This document shows, piece after piece, positions 1-5,908 of a stretch of 5,938 nucleotides of DNA. Each line of letters opens with the position of its first letter. Positions within the stretch are counted from its first letter, which is position 1. Source of the stretch: an uncultured Erysipelotrichaceae bacterium (GTDB taxonomy: Bacteria; Bacillota_I; Bacilli_A; Erysipelotrichales; Coprobacillaceae); the NCBI GenBank assembly GCA_900317015.1, contig ONFH01000111.1:1-5938 (forward strand), written 5' to 3'. The position numbers and the translations under genes are program-made. The notes below the pieces were generated by a model that was not told the origin of the DNA, searched no databases, and worked only from the letters and a program-made list of their open reading frames with translations.

Positions 1-732
1 GTGTATTACCATATTTTTGATCCACGTCTTTATGTCTATGGTGTTGTAAATGCTGAAACAGCCTTAGAGACGCTGACGGCCACCACTTTACGAAACATTA
101 TTGGTGAACTGGAGCTTGATGAGACGTTAACATCACGTGAACAGATCAATAATAAGATGCAGATAGCGACTGATCAGGCTTCTGACAGCTGGGGTATTAA
201 AGTAACACGTGTTGAAGTGAAAAATATTAATCCACCTCAGGATATACAGGACGCAATGGAACGTCAGATGCGTGCTGAACGTGAAAGACGTGCTTTAGTA
301 ACGGAATCTGAAGGTAAGAAACAGGCACAGATTTTACAGGCTGAAGGTGAAAAGCAGTCAATGGTATTAAGAGCAGAGGCACAAAAAGAAGCTGCAATTG
401 CTGAAGCACAAGGGCGTGCCGAAGCTATTCGTTTGATGTATGATGCTCAAGCCAAAGGGATTAAGCAGATCAATGAAGCTAAACCATCACAGGCCTATGT
501 TCAGCTTGAAGGCTTCAAATATCTTAAAGATTTAGCGAATGGTCAGGCAACAAAGATTATTGTACCTAGTAATTTACAGTCATTAGCGGGCACTATTACT
601 TCTATCTCAGAGTTAGCTAAGAATGATCCGTTAAATGTGACACTCTTGCAAGAAGCACAAGAACCTGATCCATATGCGAAGCTGCGTACTAATCATGATC
701 CTAAGACACATAAATATGAAAATACAAAATAA
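1..732 (+). CDS. SPFH/stomatin-like membrane scaffold protein, 5'-truncated
   Basis: This is the C-terminal 243 residues of a stomatin/prohibitin (SPFH, Band 7) protein, a family that forms large oligomers on the membrane and is linked to membrane microdomains and proteolysis control. The reading frame is open at base 1. The first residues (VYYHIFDPRLYVYGV) match the middle of a stomatin domain, so the GTG at base 1 is probably an internal Val codon. The N-terminal membrane segment, roughly 70-100 residues judged by usual family length, lies outside the window. Landmarks are RNIIGELELDETLTSRE (residues 31-47) and WGIKVTRVEVKNINPP (64-79). A charged Ala/Glu/Lys/Gln-rich coiled coil follows at about 85-150, then the C-terminal ANGQATKIIVPSNLQSLAG (179-197). 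The last 35 residues form a polar tail. A QmcA/YbbK-like role is the closest family guess; the exact function is unknown. No NfeD partner follows it. Confidence 0.93.
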   Translation: MYYHIFDPRLYVYGVVNAETALETLTATTLRNIIGELELDETLTSREQINNKMQIATDQASDSWGIKVTRVEVKNINPPQDIQDAMERQMRAERERRALVTESEGKKQAQILQAEGEKQSMVLRAEAQKEAAIAEAQGRAEAIRLMYDAQAKGIKQINEAKPSQAYVQLEGFKYLKDLANGQATKIIVPSNLQSLAGTITSISELAKNDPLNVTLLQEAQEPDPYAKLRTNHDPKTHKYENTK

Positions 733-735
733 GAG

Positions 736-765
736 AATGGGTAAGCGTTAGGCTTATCCATTTTT
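736..765 (+). terminator. Intrinsic terminator of the SPFH gene
   Basis: An 11-bp stem, AATGGGTAAGC (736-746) with GCTTATCCATT (752-762), contains one G-U pair, has a 5-base loop and runs into a T run (761-765). It starts 3 bases after the stop codon. This closes the SPFH transcript and separates it from the next gene. Confidence 0.8.
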
Positions 766-852
766 CATAATACAAAAAAATCATAAAGGGAAGATTTTTA
801 TTTAAATTATGATGTTGCAAAGAAGAATAAAAAATATTACTATAATAAATTA

Positions 853-882
853 TTAGCAAAGGCATGAAAAATCTGTTATAAT
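853..882 (+). promoter_or_regulatory. Extended -10 promoter of the DUF4406-like gene
   Basis: A perfect TATAAT lies at 877-882, preceded by TGT (874-876) as an extended -10 TGn element. A weak -35, TTAGCA (853-858), sits 18 bases upstream. Transcription would start near 889, giving a leader of under 20 bases that is almost entirely ribosome-binding site. A second TATAAT at 841-846 has TTGCAA (815-820) 20 bases upstream. That spacing is too long for a good promoter, so I prefer the downstream one. Confidence 0.65.
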
Positions 883-906
883 AGGTTAAAGCATGGGAGG
901 TGGATC

Positions 907-1209
907 ATGATGAAAGTCTATATTTCTCAGCCATATGTCTACAAGGCTGATGATGAAATTAAGAGAGTACGTAATTATATTATTGATGGCTTACAGAGTT
1001 ATTTAAAAGAAGTTGAAATTCTTGATTCAATGATTTTGAAGGATCAGACATTTGGTTTAAAACAGCTTTCACAATGTATTATGATCCTCTCTGGAGCAGA
1101 TGCAATTGTTTTTGCACCTAACTGGCGTGAATCTAAAGGCTGTCGAATTGAATATCAGATTGCCAAAGAGTTTCATGTACCGATCATCGATTTAAAAGAA
1201 GTCAATTAA
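907..1209 (+). CDS. Small DUF4406 / nucleoside 2-deoxyribosyltransferase-like protein
   Basis: A 100-residue soluble protein that appears complete. The N-terminal strand MKVYISQPY resembles the opening of DUF4406 proteins and of the nucleoside 2-deoxyribosyltransferase fold (often MKIYISGP). Near the C-terminus, SGADAIVFAPNWRESKGCRIEYQIAKEF (residues 62-89) matches the family pattern of a hydrophobic strand, a W-x-x-S-x-G turn and a helix starting with Glu. Glu82 in GCRIE sits where true transferases carry the catalytic Glu of their D-x-G-x-x-x-E motif, but substrate and activity are not known. Two starts are possible: ATG at 907 and ATG at 910. The GGGAGGTGG site (895-903) serves either, with GGAGG 6 or 9 bases upstream; the MKVYIS start at 910 looks more family-like. 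It is monocistronic, between a promoter and a shared terminator. Phages often carry such genes, but no phage neighbour is seen here. Confidence 0.82.
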   Translation: MMKVYISQPYVYKADDEIKRVRNYIIDGLQSYLKEVEILDSMILKDQTFGLKQLSQCIMILSGADAIVFAPNWRESKGCRIEYQIAKEFHVPIIDLKEVN

Positions 1210-1238
1210 AAAGGGTATGAGTTTTGCTCATACCCTTT
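1210..1238. terminator. Bidirectional terminator between convergent genes
   Basis: A perfect 12-bp inverted repeat, AAAGGGTATGAG (1210-1221) and CTCATACCCTTT (1227-1238), has a 5-base loop and lies between the stop codons of the two converging genes. Read on the minus strand, the stem is followed by T-rich sequence (TTTTTAATT), so it should work well for the lactate permease. Read on the plus strand, the T run is only three bases long, so termination of the small gene may be weaker. Confidence 0.8.
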
Positions 1239-1249
1239 AAATCGTCTTA

Positions 1250-2794
1250 TTAAACTAAACCAATGACTGGGAATAAGAAACAGATAATGCCACCGATAAC
1301 TGTGAAGATAACAGTCCATTTCACAACGGCACCCATGATTTCTGATTCTTTACCAGCTAAACCAACAGCGGCTGAACCAATGGCGATTGACTGAGGACAG
1401 ATCATCTTTCCTAAGCCGGCACCCATTAAGTTACCAGCTGCTAACCAGTACTGGTTTGCACCGATTGCTTTTGCAGTCTGTACCTGTACAGCACCGAATA
1501 ATGCAGTTGTAGAAGTACCAGAACCAGTAACGAAACCACCGATCGTACCAATTAATGGTGAGATGAGTGGGAATGCTGAACCAGTAACCGCAACTAATAC
1601 CTTAGAAATATCAGATGTCATTCCTGAGTAACCCATGATTTTAGCAACAGCTAAGACTGAGCAGATCGTGATCATTGTCTTAACGTTAGAAGCAACGGTA
1701 CGACCTAATACACGCATTGATGTGCCAAAGCTTTCATGCTGAATAGCACCACCAAGAAGACCAGCAAGTAAGATGAGGACACCCGGTGTGTCGATCCATG
1801 CAAATGTTAAGGTTGCAGGATTCTTACCAGTATAGAACTGAACAGTAGTACTTGCCTGCATTAAGAAGTCATGTACAGGCGCAACTAATGTAGAAGTTAA
1901 TAATAAGAATAAGAAGATAAATACGAATGGTGACCAAGCAACAAATGCATCTTTAACACTTATATTTAATTTCTTACCACTTGAAGCAACCATATATTCT
2001 GGATCATTTGGTGCTTTCATCTTCATTGCCATGACAATGACGACAACCATTGAAACAATGGCACCGATGATATTAGAAAGGTCAGGTCCGATGACAGATG
2101 CGACGATGTACTGTGGTACGATGTAAGCAATGTCAGCGCCTAAGATATAAGGGACGATACCCTTAAGAGCCTTAGCCCCTTTACCCATGATGATAACTGC
2201 GATAAATGGAATAATAAACTGAACAACTAACTGAATTAAAGCAACTTTGCTTGAAATTCCAACAACATTTAAGCCAGTGATGTTGGCCATTGTGTTTGTT
2301 GGGACACCAACTGAACCAAAGGCAGTAGGTGTTGAGTTAATGACTAAGCAGACAACAACCGCGATTAATGGTTCAAAACCTAAACCAACTAAGATCCCGG
2401 CAGGAATAGCTACGGCAGTACCGAAACCAGCCATACCTTCCATGAAGTTACCAAAACCAAAGGCAATTAATAACATGAGGATTCGCTTATCGGTAGAAAC
2501 CCCAGCTAACATGGCTTTGATTCTTTCCATGGCTCCTGTTTCAAGAGTCGAGTTGTAAACAAATAAAGCAGCTAAGATAACGATGATAATTGGCCATAAT
2601 GCATTTGCGATCCCTTCAAGGGCAGCAGTAGCTGCATCAATGACCGGCATCTGTTTAATGCCAAGGGCAATCGCAAATGTCAAAACTAGGGCAATGACAC
2701 AAGCTTTCCAACCTGGCATCTTTAAAACGCTCATTGCGACGATCAACCAAATGATTGGTACAAGGGCAATGATAAATAAGACAAACATATTCAT
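1250..2794 (-). CDS. lctP: L-lactate permease family transporter (LctP/LldP)
   Basis: A 514-residue polytopic membrane protein of the lactate permease family (TC 2.A.14), which moves lactate, and in some members glycolate, with protons across the cytoplasmic membrane. It is nearly all hydrophobic segments, about 12 or more, and the length is close to the usual 500-560. Signature blocks are NFMEGMAGFGTAVAIPAG (116-133), NSTPTAFGSVGVPT (153-166), PLIGTIGGFVTGSGTSTTA (413-431) and GAGLGKMICPQSIAIG (458-473). The start is well bounded because an in-frame TGA lies at 2798-2800, two codons upstream. The only other nearby start is the Met at codon 3. The purine-rich site AAAGGGGAA (2806-2814) ends about 12 bases before the ATG, longer than usual, so initiation may be moderate. 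No lactate dehydrogenase or Lut genes are adjacent, so direction of transport and exact substrate cannot be read from context. Confidence 0.93.
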   Translation of the reverse strand: MNMFVLFIIALVPIIWLIVAMSVLKMPGWKACVIALVLTFAIALGIKQMPVIDAATAALEGIANALWPIIIVILAALFVYNSTLETGAMERIKAMLAGVSTDKRILMLLIAFGFGNFMEGMAGFGTAVAIPAGILVGLGFEPLIAVVVCLVINSTPTAFGSVGVPTNTMANITGLNVVGISSKVALIQLVVQFIIPFIAVIIMGKGAKALKGIVPYILGADIAYIVPQYIVASVIGPDLSNIIGAIVSMVVVIVMAMKMKAPNDPEYMVASSGKKLNISVKDAFVAWSPFVFIFLFLLLTSTLVAPVHDFLMQASTTVQFYTGKNPATLTFAWIDTPGVLILLAGLLGGAIQHESFGTSMRVLGRTVASNVKTMITICSVLAVAKIMGYSGMTSDISKVLVAVTGSAFPLISPLIGTIGGFVTGSGTSTTALFGAVQVQTAKAIGANQYWLAAGNLMGAGLGKMICPQSIAIGSAAVGLAGKESEIMGAVVKWTVIFTVIGGIICFLFPVIGLV

Positions 2795-2826
2795 TTTTCA
2801 AAAAATTCCCCTTTCTCTTCGAGGCC

Positions 2827-2855
2827 ATTTTATAAGAAAAGATTTTCGATGTCTA
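2827..2855 (-). promoter_or_regulatory. Predicted promoter of the lactate permease gene
   Basis: On the minus strand, TAGACA (2850-2855, 5 of 6 to the -35 consensus) is followed after exactly 17 bases by TAAAAT (2827-2832, 5 of 6 to the -10). Transcription would begin near 2820, leaving a leader of about 26 bases that contains the ribosome-binding site. This is the best match in the 2795-3042 intergenic stretch. A lone TTGACA further upstream, near 2908-2913, has no matching -10. Confidence 0.6.
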
Positions 2856-2920
2856 TCATAAAAAGCAAAATTCTAAAAAAACTTGCGGAATTGAAAAGGT
2901 CGTGTAATTGTCAATGATTT

Positions 2921-2934
2921 ATAAACCGTTTACA
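2921..2934. promoter_or_regulatory. Possible cre box (CcpA site) upstream of the lactate permease gene
   Basis: Read on the minus strand, TGTAAACGGTTTAT fits the catabolite-responsive element pattern TGNAANCGNWWNCA at all but the last two positions. It lies about 65 bases upstream of the predicted -35. In Bacillota, CcpA bound this far upstream activates some overflow-metabolism genes, whereas sites over or after the promoter repress. A carbon-control site near a lactate transporter is plausible but rests on this pattern match alone. Confidence 0.3.
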
Positions 2935-3036
2935 TAAATTTTTATGGCAATTTCAATGTTAAAACTTTAATAAAATAAAAATCGATTTTCTTTGTTCCTA
3001 AATCATTTGTAAGTATTTCCGAGGAAATAATTGCAT

Positions 3037-3062
3037 AAAAAAAAGACATGTTGCCATGTCTT
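3037..3062 (-). terminator. Intrinsic terminator of the Hpt gene
   Basis: An 8-bp perfect stem (AAGACATG 3043-3050, CATGTCTT 3055-3062) with a 4-base loop is followed on the minus strand by a run of eight T (3037-3044, partly in the stem). The stem begins inside the stop codon of the Hpt gene (3061-3063). It should prevent read-through into the lactate permease gene 270 bases downstream, making the two separate units. Confidence 0.87.
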
Positions 3063-3399
3063 ACTTCAGTCCTTCAATCAATTTATTATAGCTTGCTGTG
3101 ATAGGCGGAAGGGAATGATCGACATTGGACATGTCTTTCGCACGGAGTTCTTCCACAAGCACACAGACATGATTATAGAGATCTTTCATGGAAAGATTTC
3201 CGCTCAGTCCTTTGAGTGAATGGGCAGCATTAAAAGCGGCATCCACATCCTTTGCTTCTAGAGCCTTCACGAGCTGAGCATAAGAGGTATCATCCTTAAA
3301 GCTTTTAAGGAAGTTTTCAAAAAGCTCACTGTTCCCCATAAAGCGATTCATAGCATCGTCATAATCAATTCCTAAAGACATTAAATATTCACGAGTCAT
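3061..3399 (-). CDS. Stand-alone Hpt (histidine phosphotransfer) domain protein
   Basis: A 112-residue, all-helical, soluble protein consisting of one Hpt domain, the module that passes phosphoryl groups between response-regulator receiver domains in phosphorelays. The diagnostic segment AAHSLKGLSGNLSM (residues 58-71) contains His60, the expected phospho-acceptor, followed by the conserved L-K-G and small residues of the four-helix bundle. Before it come GIDYDDAMNRFMGN (10-23), typical of bacterial single-domain Hpt proteins, and a helix to about 50. After it, a helix with VLVEELRAKD precedes the final helix. The start is strongly supported: AGAGGTGATC (3404-3413 on the plus strand, read in reverse) places the GAGG core 9 bases before the ATG. 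No sensor kinase or response regulator lies in the window, so its partners are unknown. Confidence 0.9.
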   Translation of the reverse strand: MTREYLMSLGIDYDDAMNRFMGNSELFENFLKSFKDDTSYAQLVKALEAKDVDAAFNAAHSLKGLSGNLSMKDLYNHVCVLVEELRAKDMSNVDHSLPPITASYNKLIEGLK

Positions 3400-3425
3400 T
3401 CTAGATCACCTCTTTCATAGAATAA

Positions 3426-3434
3426 ATTATATCA
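3426..3434 (-). promoter_or_regulatory. Extended -10 promoter of the Hpt gene
   Basis: On the minus strand, TGA-TATAAT gives a perfect -10 (3426-3431) with an extended TGn element (3432-3434). The -35 region is poor (TTAAAT, 17 bases upstream), inside A/T tracts. Predicted transcription starts near 3419, leaving a leader of about 20 bases that holds the Shine-Dalgarno site. Confidence 0.6.
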
Positions 3435-3522
3435 AAAGTTTTTTAAAAATTTAAGTAAAACGAGTGGACATACAAAGAAAACATATGAAAAACGTAGGCA
3501 TTTCGAAATATTCGGAGTTATT

Positions 3523-3556
3523 CATCTAAAATTAAGATGCATCTAAAATTGAGATT
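3523..3556. repeat. Tandem 17-bp repeat, two copies
   Basis: CATCTAAAATTAAGATG (3523-3539) is followed directly by CATCTAAAATTGAGATT (3540-3556), with 15 of 17 positions identical. The first copy is itself a hyphenated palindrome (CATCT, 7 bases, AGATG); the second copy has lost the last base of that symmetry. It may be a double operator or a chance duplication about 85 bases upstream of the ktrB -35. Confidence 0.6.
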
Positions 3557-3598
3557 CGATTCATGGTTTGGACATAAATAAAGATTTGAATAAAATAA

Positions 3599-3614
3599 AC
3601 ATTTTCGAATATGT
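3599..3614. promoter_or_regulatory. Near-perfect palindrome upstream of ktrB, possible operator
   Basis: ACATTTTCGAATATGT is symmetric at 14 of 16 positions around a central TTCGAA. It ends about 27 bases before the ktrB -35. A related 10-bp perfect palindrome, ATTTCGAAAT, lies at 3500-3509, with the two TTCGAA centres 102 bases apart. The spacing and resemblance suggest a shared binding protein; nothing in the sequence names it. Confidence 0.3.
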
Positions 3615-3637
3615 AGTGGTGACGAAATAGGTCGTAA

Positions 3638-3655
3638 ACCTTGCATTTTCAAGGT
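3638..3655. promoter_or_regulatory. Inverted repeat overlapping the ktrB -35, possible operator
   Basis: ACCTTGCATTTTCAAGGT has two perfect 6-base half-sites separated by 6 bases. It covers the proposed -35 TTGCAT (3641-3646), a position where a bound repressor would block RNA polymerase. It lies upstream of the predicted transcription start, so it should act as DNA and not as an RNA hairpin. Confidence 0.35.
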
Positions 3656-3668
3656 GATGACATATAAT
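3641..3668 (+). promoter_or_regulatory. Predicted promoter of the ktrB-ktrA operon
   Basis: A perfect TATAAT lies at 3663-3668, with a partial -35, TTGCAT (3641-3646), 16 bases upstream. The expected start near 3675 leaves a leader of roughly 28 bases before the ATG at 3703, too short for a riboswitch downstream of the start site. Confidence 0.6.
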
Positions 3669-3702
3669 AATCGTATATCGAACAAAGTGAGGGAGAGTGT
3701 TT

Positions 3703-5112
3703 ATGACACTGACATCAGTAACTGCTTCACGAAAGAAAAGAAAGTTTTCAATGTCGCCTACAAAGTTATCGGCCTTAAGTTTCTTAGCCGTTATTTTTGT
3801 GGGTTCTATTTTGTTAACAATGCCATTTGCAAATAAAGGGCCAGTCAAGCCCTACATTGATAACTTATTCGTTTCCGTATCAGCAGTATGTGTAACGGGG
3901 CTGACCCCAATTACATTGATCGACACATATAATGTATTTGGTCAAGTTGTGGTAGCCTTGCTCATCCAGATCGGTGGGCTTGGATTTTTAACATTTTTAT
4001 ATTTCTTTTTTAACATTACCCGACGAAAGATCTCTTTAACGAATAAGATGGTCTTTCAGGAGGCTTTAAACCAGGATAACTTAAGACAGTTACCACGTAT
4101 CTTAAAGACGATTTTTATTTATACGGGCACTGTTGAAGGGATCGCCGCCATTATCTGGGGCGTTGCTTTATATCCTAAATATGGTCTTGGTACAAGTATC
4201 TACTATGGCATCTGGCATGCCATCAGTGGTTTCTGTAATGCCGGGTTTGATTTATTAGGCAGTAATTCGTTGATCAATTATCAGAATAATTTCTTGATCA
4301 ACTTCGTTGCCTGCGCAGAGATCATTCTTGGTGGGATCGGTTTCTTTGTCGTCTTAGATATTCATGATAAGATCAAACAAGAAAAAAGCCGTCGCTGCCA
4401 GTTTAGTATGAAACGCTTTTTACATTCCTTATCATTACATACTAAGATCGTTTTGATCATGACGGCAACGCTTTTAATTGGTGGCACAGTCTTCTTCTTG
4501 ATCTTTGAATTCAACAATCCAAAGACGATCGGACATATGTCACTGCCTTGGAAAATTGGGACATCATTCTTCCAGTCGACAACGACAAGAACCGCTGGTT
4601 TTGCGACTGTCAGTATGTATGATTGTACAACAGCTTCAAAGATCTTAATGTCGATCTTGATGTTTATTGGTGGTTCACCAGCATCAACAGCCGGCGGGAT
4701 CAAAACAGTCACATTTGCATTATGTGCTTTAATGGTTCTTTCCGTTTATCGTGGGAGCGATGAAGTTGTTTTCAAAGGAAGACGTATTAAAAAGAGAACG
4801 ATCTTAAGAGCATTCTCAGTCTTCTTACTAGGTCTAACAGCTTGTGTATTAGGGATGATGATCATTTCCATTTCTGATCCAGATCTGTTATTACCAAACA
4901 TTATGATGGAAGTCTTTAGTGCATTCGGAACTGTCGGACTTTCGGCATCTGTTACACCAACATTAAGTGTTGTTGGTAAATGTGTAATTATGATCTTAAT
5001 GTATACAGGACGTATCGGTCCAGTCAGTCTGATTCTCTTATTTGCAAGAAAATCACAGAATAGAGCGAAAAAAGAAATTAGATATCCAGATGAAGATGTC
5101 ATCGTAGGATAG
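3703..5112 (+). CDS. ktrB: KtrB/TrkH-family potassium transporter, membrane subunit
   Basis: This is the ion-conducting subunit of a Ktr potassium uptake system, with the fourfold membrane-pore-membrane design of the TrkH/KtrB superfamily. The length of 469 residues suits KtrB. Each repeat shows a filter turn with its glycine: VTGLTP (Gly66), NAGFDLLG (Gly181), RTAGFAT (Gly299) and FGTVGLS (Gly412). GGSPASTAGGIKT (323-335) is the conserved flexible-gate region of the third repeat, and GRIGP (436-440) carries the conserved Arg of the last helix. I place the start at ATG 3703: GAGGGAG (3689-3695) is 7 bases away, whereas the in-frame GTG at 3697 would sit one base from it. The basic N-terminus (RKKRK) should be cytoplasmic. 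ktrA starts 9 bases after the stop, so the pair is one operon. In Ktr systems of other bacteria, KtrA binding of ATP or ADP gates this pore. Confidence 0.94.
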   Translation: MTLTSVTASRKKRKFSMSPTKLSALSFLAVIFVGSILLTMPFANKGPVKPYIDNLFVSVSAVCVTGLTPITLIDTYNVFGQVVVALLIQIGGLGFLTFLYFFFNITRRKISLTNKMVFQEALNQDNLRQLPRILKTIFIYTGTVEGIAAIIWGVALYPKYGLGTSIYYGIWHAISGFCNAGFDLLGSNSLINYQNNFLINFVACAEIILGGIGFFVVLDIHDKIKQEKSRRCQFSMKRFLHSLSLHTKIVLIMTATLLIGGTVFFLIFEFNNPKTIGHMSLPWKIGTSFFQSTTTRTAGFATVSMYDCTTASKILMSILMFIGGSPASTAGGIKTVTFALCALMVLSVYRGSDEVVFKGRRIKKRTILRAFSVFLLGLTACVLGMMIISISDPDLLLPNIMMEVFSAFGTVGLSASVTPTLSVVGKCVIMILMYTGRIGPVSLILLFARKSQNRAKKEIRYPDEDVIVG

Positions 5113-5117
5113 GGAGG
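5111..5117 (+). promoter_or_regulatory. Ribosome-binding site of ktrA overlapping the ktrB stop
   Basis: AGGGAGG begins inside the TAG stop codon of ktrB (5110-5112) and ends 4 bases before the ktrA ATG. The arrangement suggests translational coupling, which would balance production of the two subunits. Confidence 0.75.
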
Positions 5118-5121
5118 CATT

Positions 5122-5796
5122 ATGGCAAAACAAACAAAACAGGTCGCTATCTTAGGCCTAGGTATATTTGGTTCAACATTATCAGAAACATTATCGAACT
5201 ATGGCGTCGAAGTCTTAGCTGTCGATAATGATCCAACATGTGTAGAAAGAATTGCAGAATTCGTCACCAGAGCAGTCGTTGCCGACGTGACAGATAAAGA
5301 TCAGCTATTAGAACTTGGTGTAGATCAGTTCGATTATGTTGTTGTATCTTTATCAAAGCACTTTGAAGAATCTGTGCTTTGTACAATGATCTTAAAGGAA
5401 TTCGGTGTTCCTAATATCATCGTCAAGGCGCGTACAAAGCGTAAGAGCATGATCTTAGAAAAGGTTGGAGCAACACAGGTCATCAACGTGGAAAAAGATA
5501 TGGCGCATAGAGTGGCCAAGAGATTACTTCGTCGTAGTATCGTCGACTTGATTGAATTAGATGATGAATATTCGATTGTTGAGATCAAAGCACCAAATTC
5601 ATGGATCGGTCATACCTTACGTAACTTAAATGTGCGTACAGCTTACGGCATGAACATCATCGGCATCCGTTCAAAGAATCAGGAAAAGATGAACATGGAT
5701 TTCTTAGCGGATTATCAAGTTTTACCAGGTGATCATTTCTTAGTTGTCGCTAAGACCAATGAAATTGAAGACTGGGATTATTTAACAAAAGATTAA
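5122..5796 (+). CDS. ktrA: KtrA-type RCK regulatory subunit of the potassium transporter
   Basis: A 224-residue cytoplasmic protein with an N-terminal RCK (Rossmann-type, TrkA_N) domain at about 6-125 and a C-terminal RCK_C (TrkA_C) domain at about 140-211, the usual KtrA size. Eight copies form a ring under the KtrB dimer and open or close it according to bound nucleotide. The glycine-rich loop is GLGIFG (12-17) and the ribose-binding acidic residue is Asp35 in AVDNDP. VEKDMAHRVAKRL (123-135) forms the hinge, with Glu124 matching the Glu that helps bind a divalent cation in Bacillus subtilis KtrA. Ile15 replaces the Arg found in the B. subtilis GLGRFG loop. RCK_C domains of some Bacillota KtrA proteins bind cyclic di-AMP; whether this one does cannot be read by eye. 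It is the second gene of the ktrB operon and is closed by a terminator. Confidence 0.94.
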   Translation: MAKQTKQVAILGLGIFGSTLSETLSNYGVEVLAVDNDPTCVERIAEFVTRAVVADVTDKDQLLELGVDQFDYVVVSLSKHFEESVLCTMILKEFGVPNIIVKARTKRKSMILEKVGATQVINVEKDMAHRVAKRLLRRSIVDLIELDDEYSIVEIKAPNSWIGHTLRNLNVRTAYGMNIIGIRSKNQEKMNMDFLADYQVLPGDHFLVVAKTNEIEDWDYLTKD

Positions 5797-5803
5797 TCAT
5801 TAT

Positions 5804-5834
5804 GTGAGGCATTTTCATGGTGTCTCACTTTTTT
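5804..5834 (+). terminator. Intrinsic terminator of the ktrB-ktrA operon
   Basis: An 8-bp stem, GTGAGGCA (5804-5811) with TGTCTCAC (5821-5828), includes one G-U pair and has a 9-base loop. Six T residues follow (5829-5834). It starts 8 bases after the ktrA stop. Confidence 0.85.
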
Positions 5835-5894
5835 GATATGAAGTCAGAGCTTGTAAAAGATACTTTTTAAAACAAATTGGAATAAAAAAGTCGA

Positions 5895-5908
5895 GTTAAA
5901 CGCTTACA
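5895..5908. promoter_or_regulatory. Possible cre box near the right edge
   Basis: Read on the minus strand, TGTAAGCGTTTAAC matches the CcpA site pattern TGNAANCGNWWNCA except at the last two bases, and it includes the common TGTAAGCGTTT core. On the plus strand it overlaps TTACAT (5904-5909), which with TATATT 18 bases later could form a weak promoter for a gene beyond the window. Otherwise 5835-5938 is AT-rich with no supported gene. Confidence 0.3.

Larger units (their letters stand above)
3400..3702. other. Divergent intergenic region between hpt and ktrB
   Basis: A 303-base gene-free stretch between divergent genes. The left end holds the hpt promoter and ribosome-binding site, and the right end holds the ktrB promoter and ribosome-binding site. 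The middle (about 3490-3655) contains a tandem 17-bp duplication and three short palindromes, listed separately. No RNA gene or known riboswitch core was recognised, and the short open frames here lack credible starts. Confidence 0.7.

Noticed and set aside
1..3. GTG at base 1 as the true start of the SPFH gene
   Set aside because: The first residues already match the interior of a stomatin domain, and the membrane segment expected before it is absent, so the gene begins upstream of the window.
741..750. cre-like GTAAGCGTTA after the SPFH gene
   Set aside because: It is part of the terminator stem and loop, and the match to the full cre pattern fails at both ends.
2247..2861. Two open frames on the plus strand opposite the lactate permease gene (2247-2558 and 2583-2861)
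   Set aside because: They mirror the hydrophobic codon pattern of the permease on the other strand, lack ribosome-binding sites and resemble no known protein.
3697..3699. GTG as the start codon of ktrB
   Set aside because: It would sit one base after the Shine-Dalgarno sequence, too close for initiation. The ATG at 3703 has a normal 7-base spacing.
3400..3702. Possible cyclic di-AMP (ydaO-type) riboswitch ahead of the potassium operon
   Set aside because: Such riboswitches control ktrAB in Bacillus, so I looked for one. The region lacks the G/C-rich conserved cores, and the best promoter leaves only about 28 bases of leader. No terminator-like hairpin with a T run precedes ktrB.
3561..3848. 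95-codon minus-strand frame running from the ktrB promoter region into ktrB
   Set aside because: It overlaps the true ktrB start and promoter, has no Shine-Dalgarno site and gives an unremarkable product.
4362..5120. Minus-strand open frames opposite ktrB (4362-4712, 4746-5120)
   Set aside because: They are antisense to a clearly conserved gene, have no credible start signals and show no recognisable domain.
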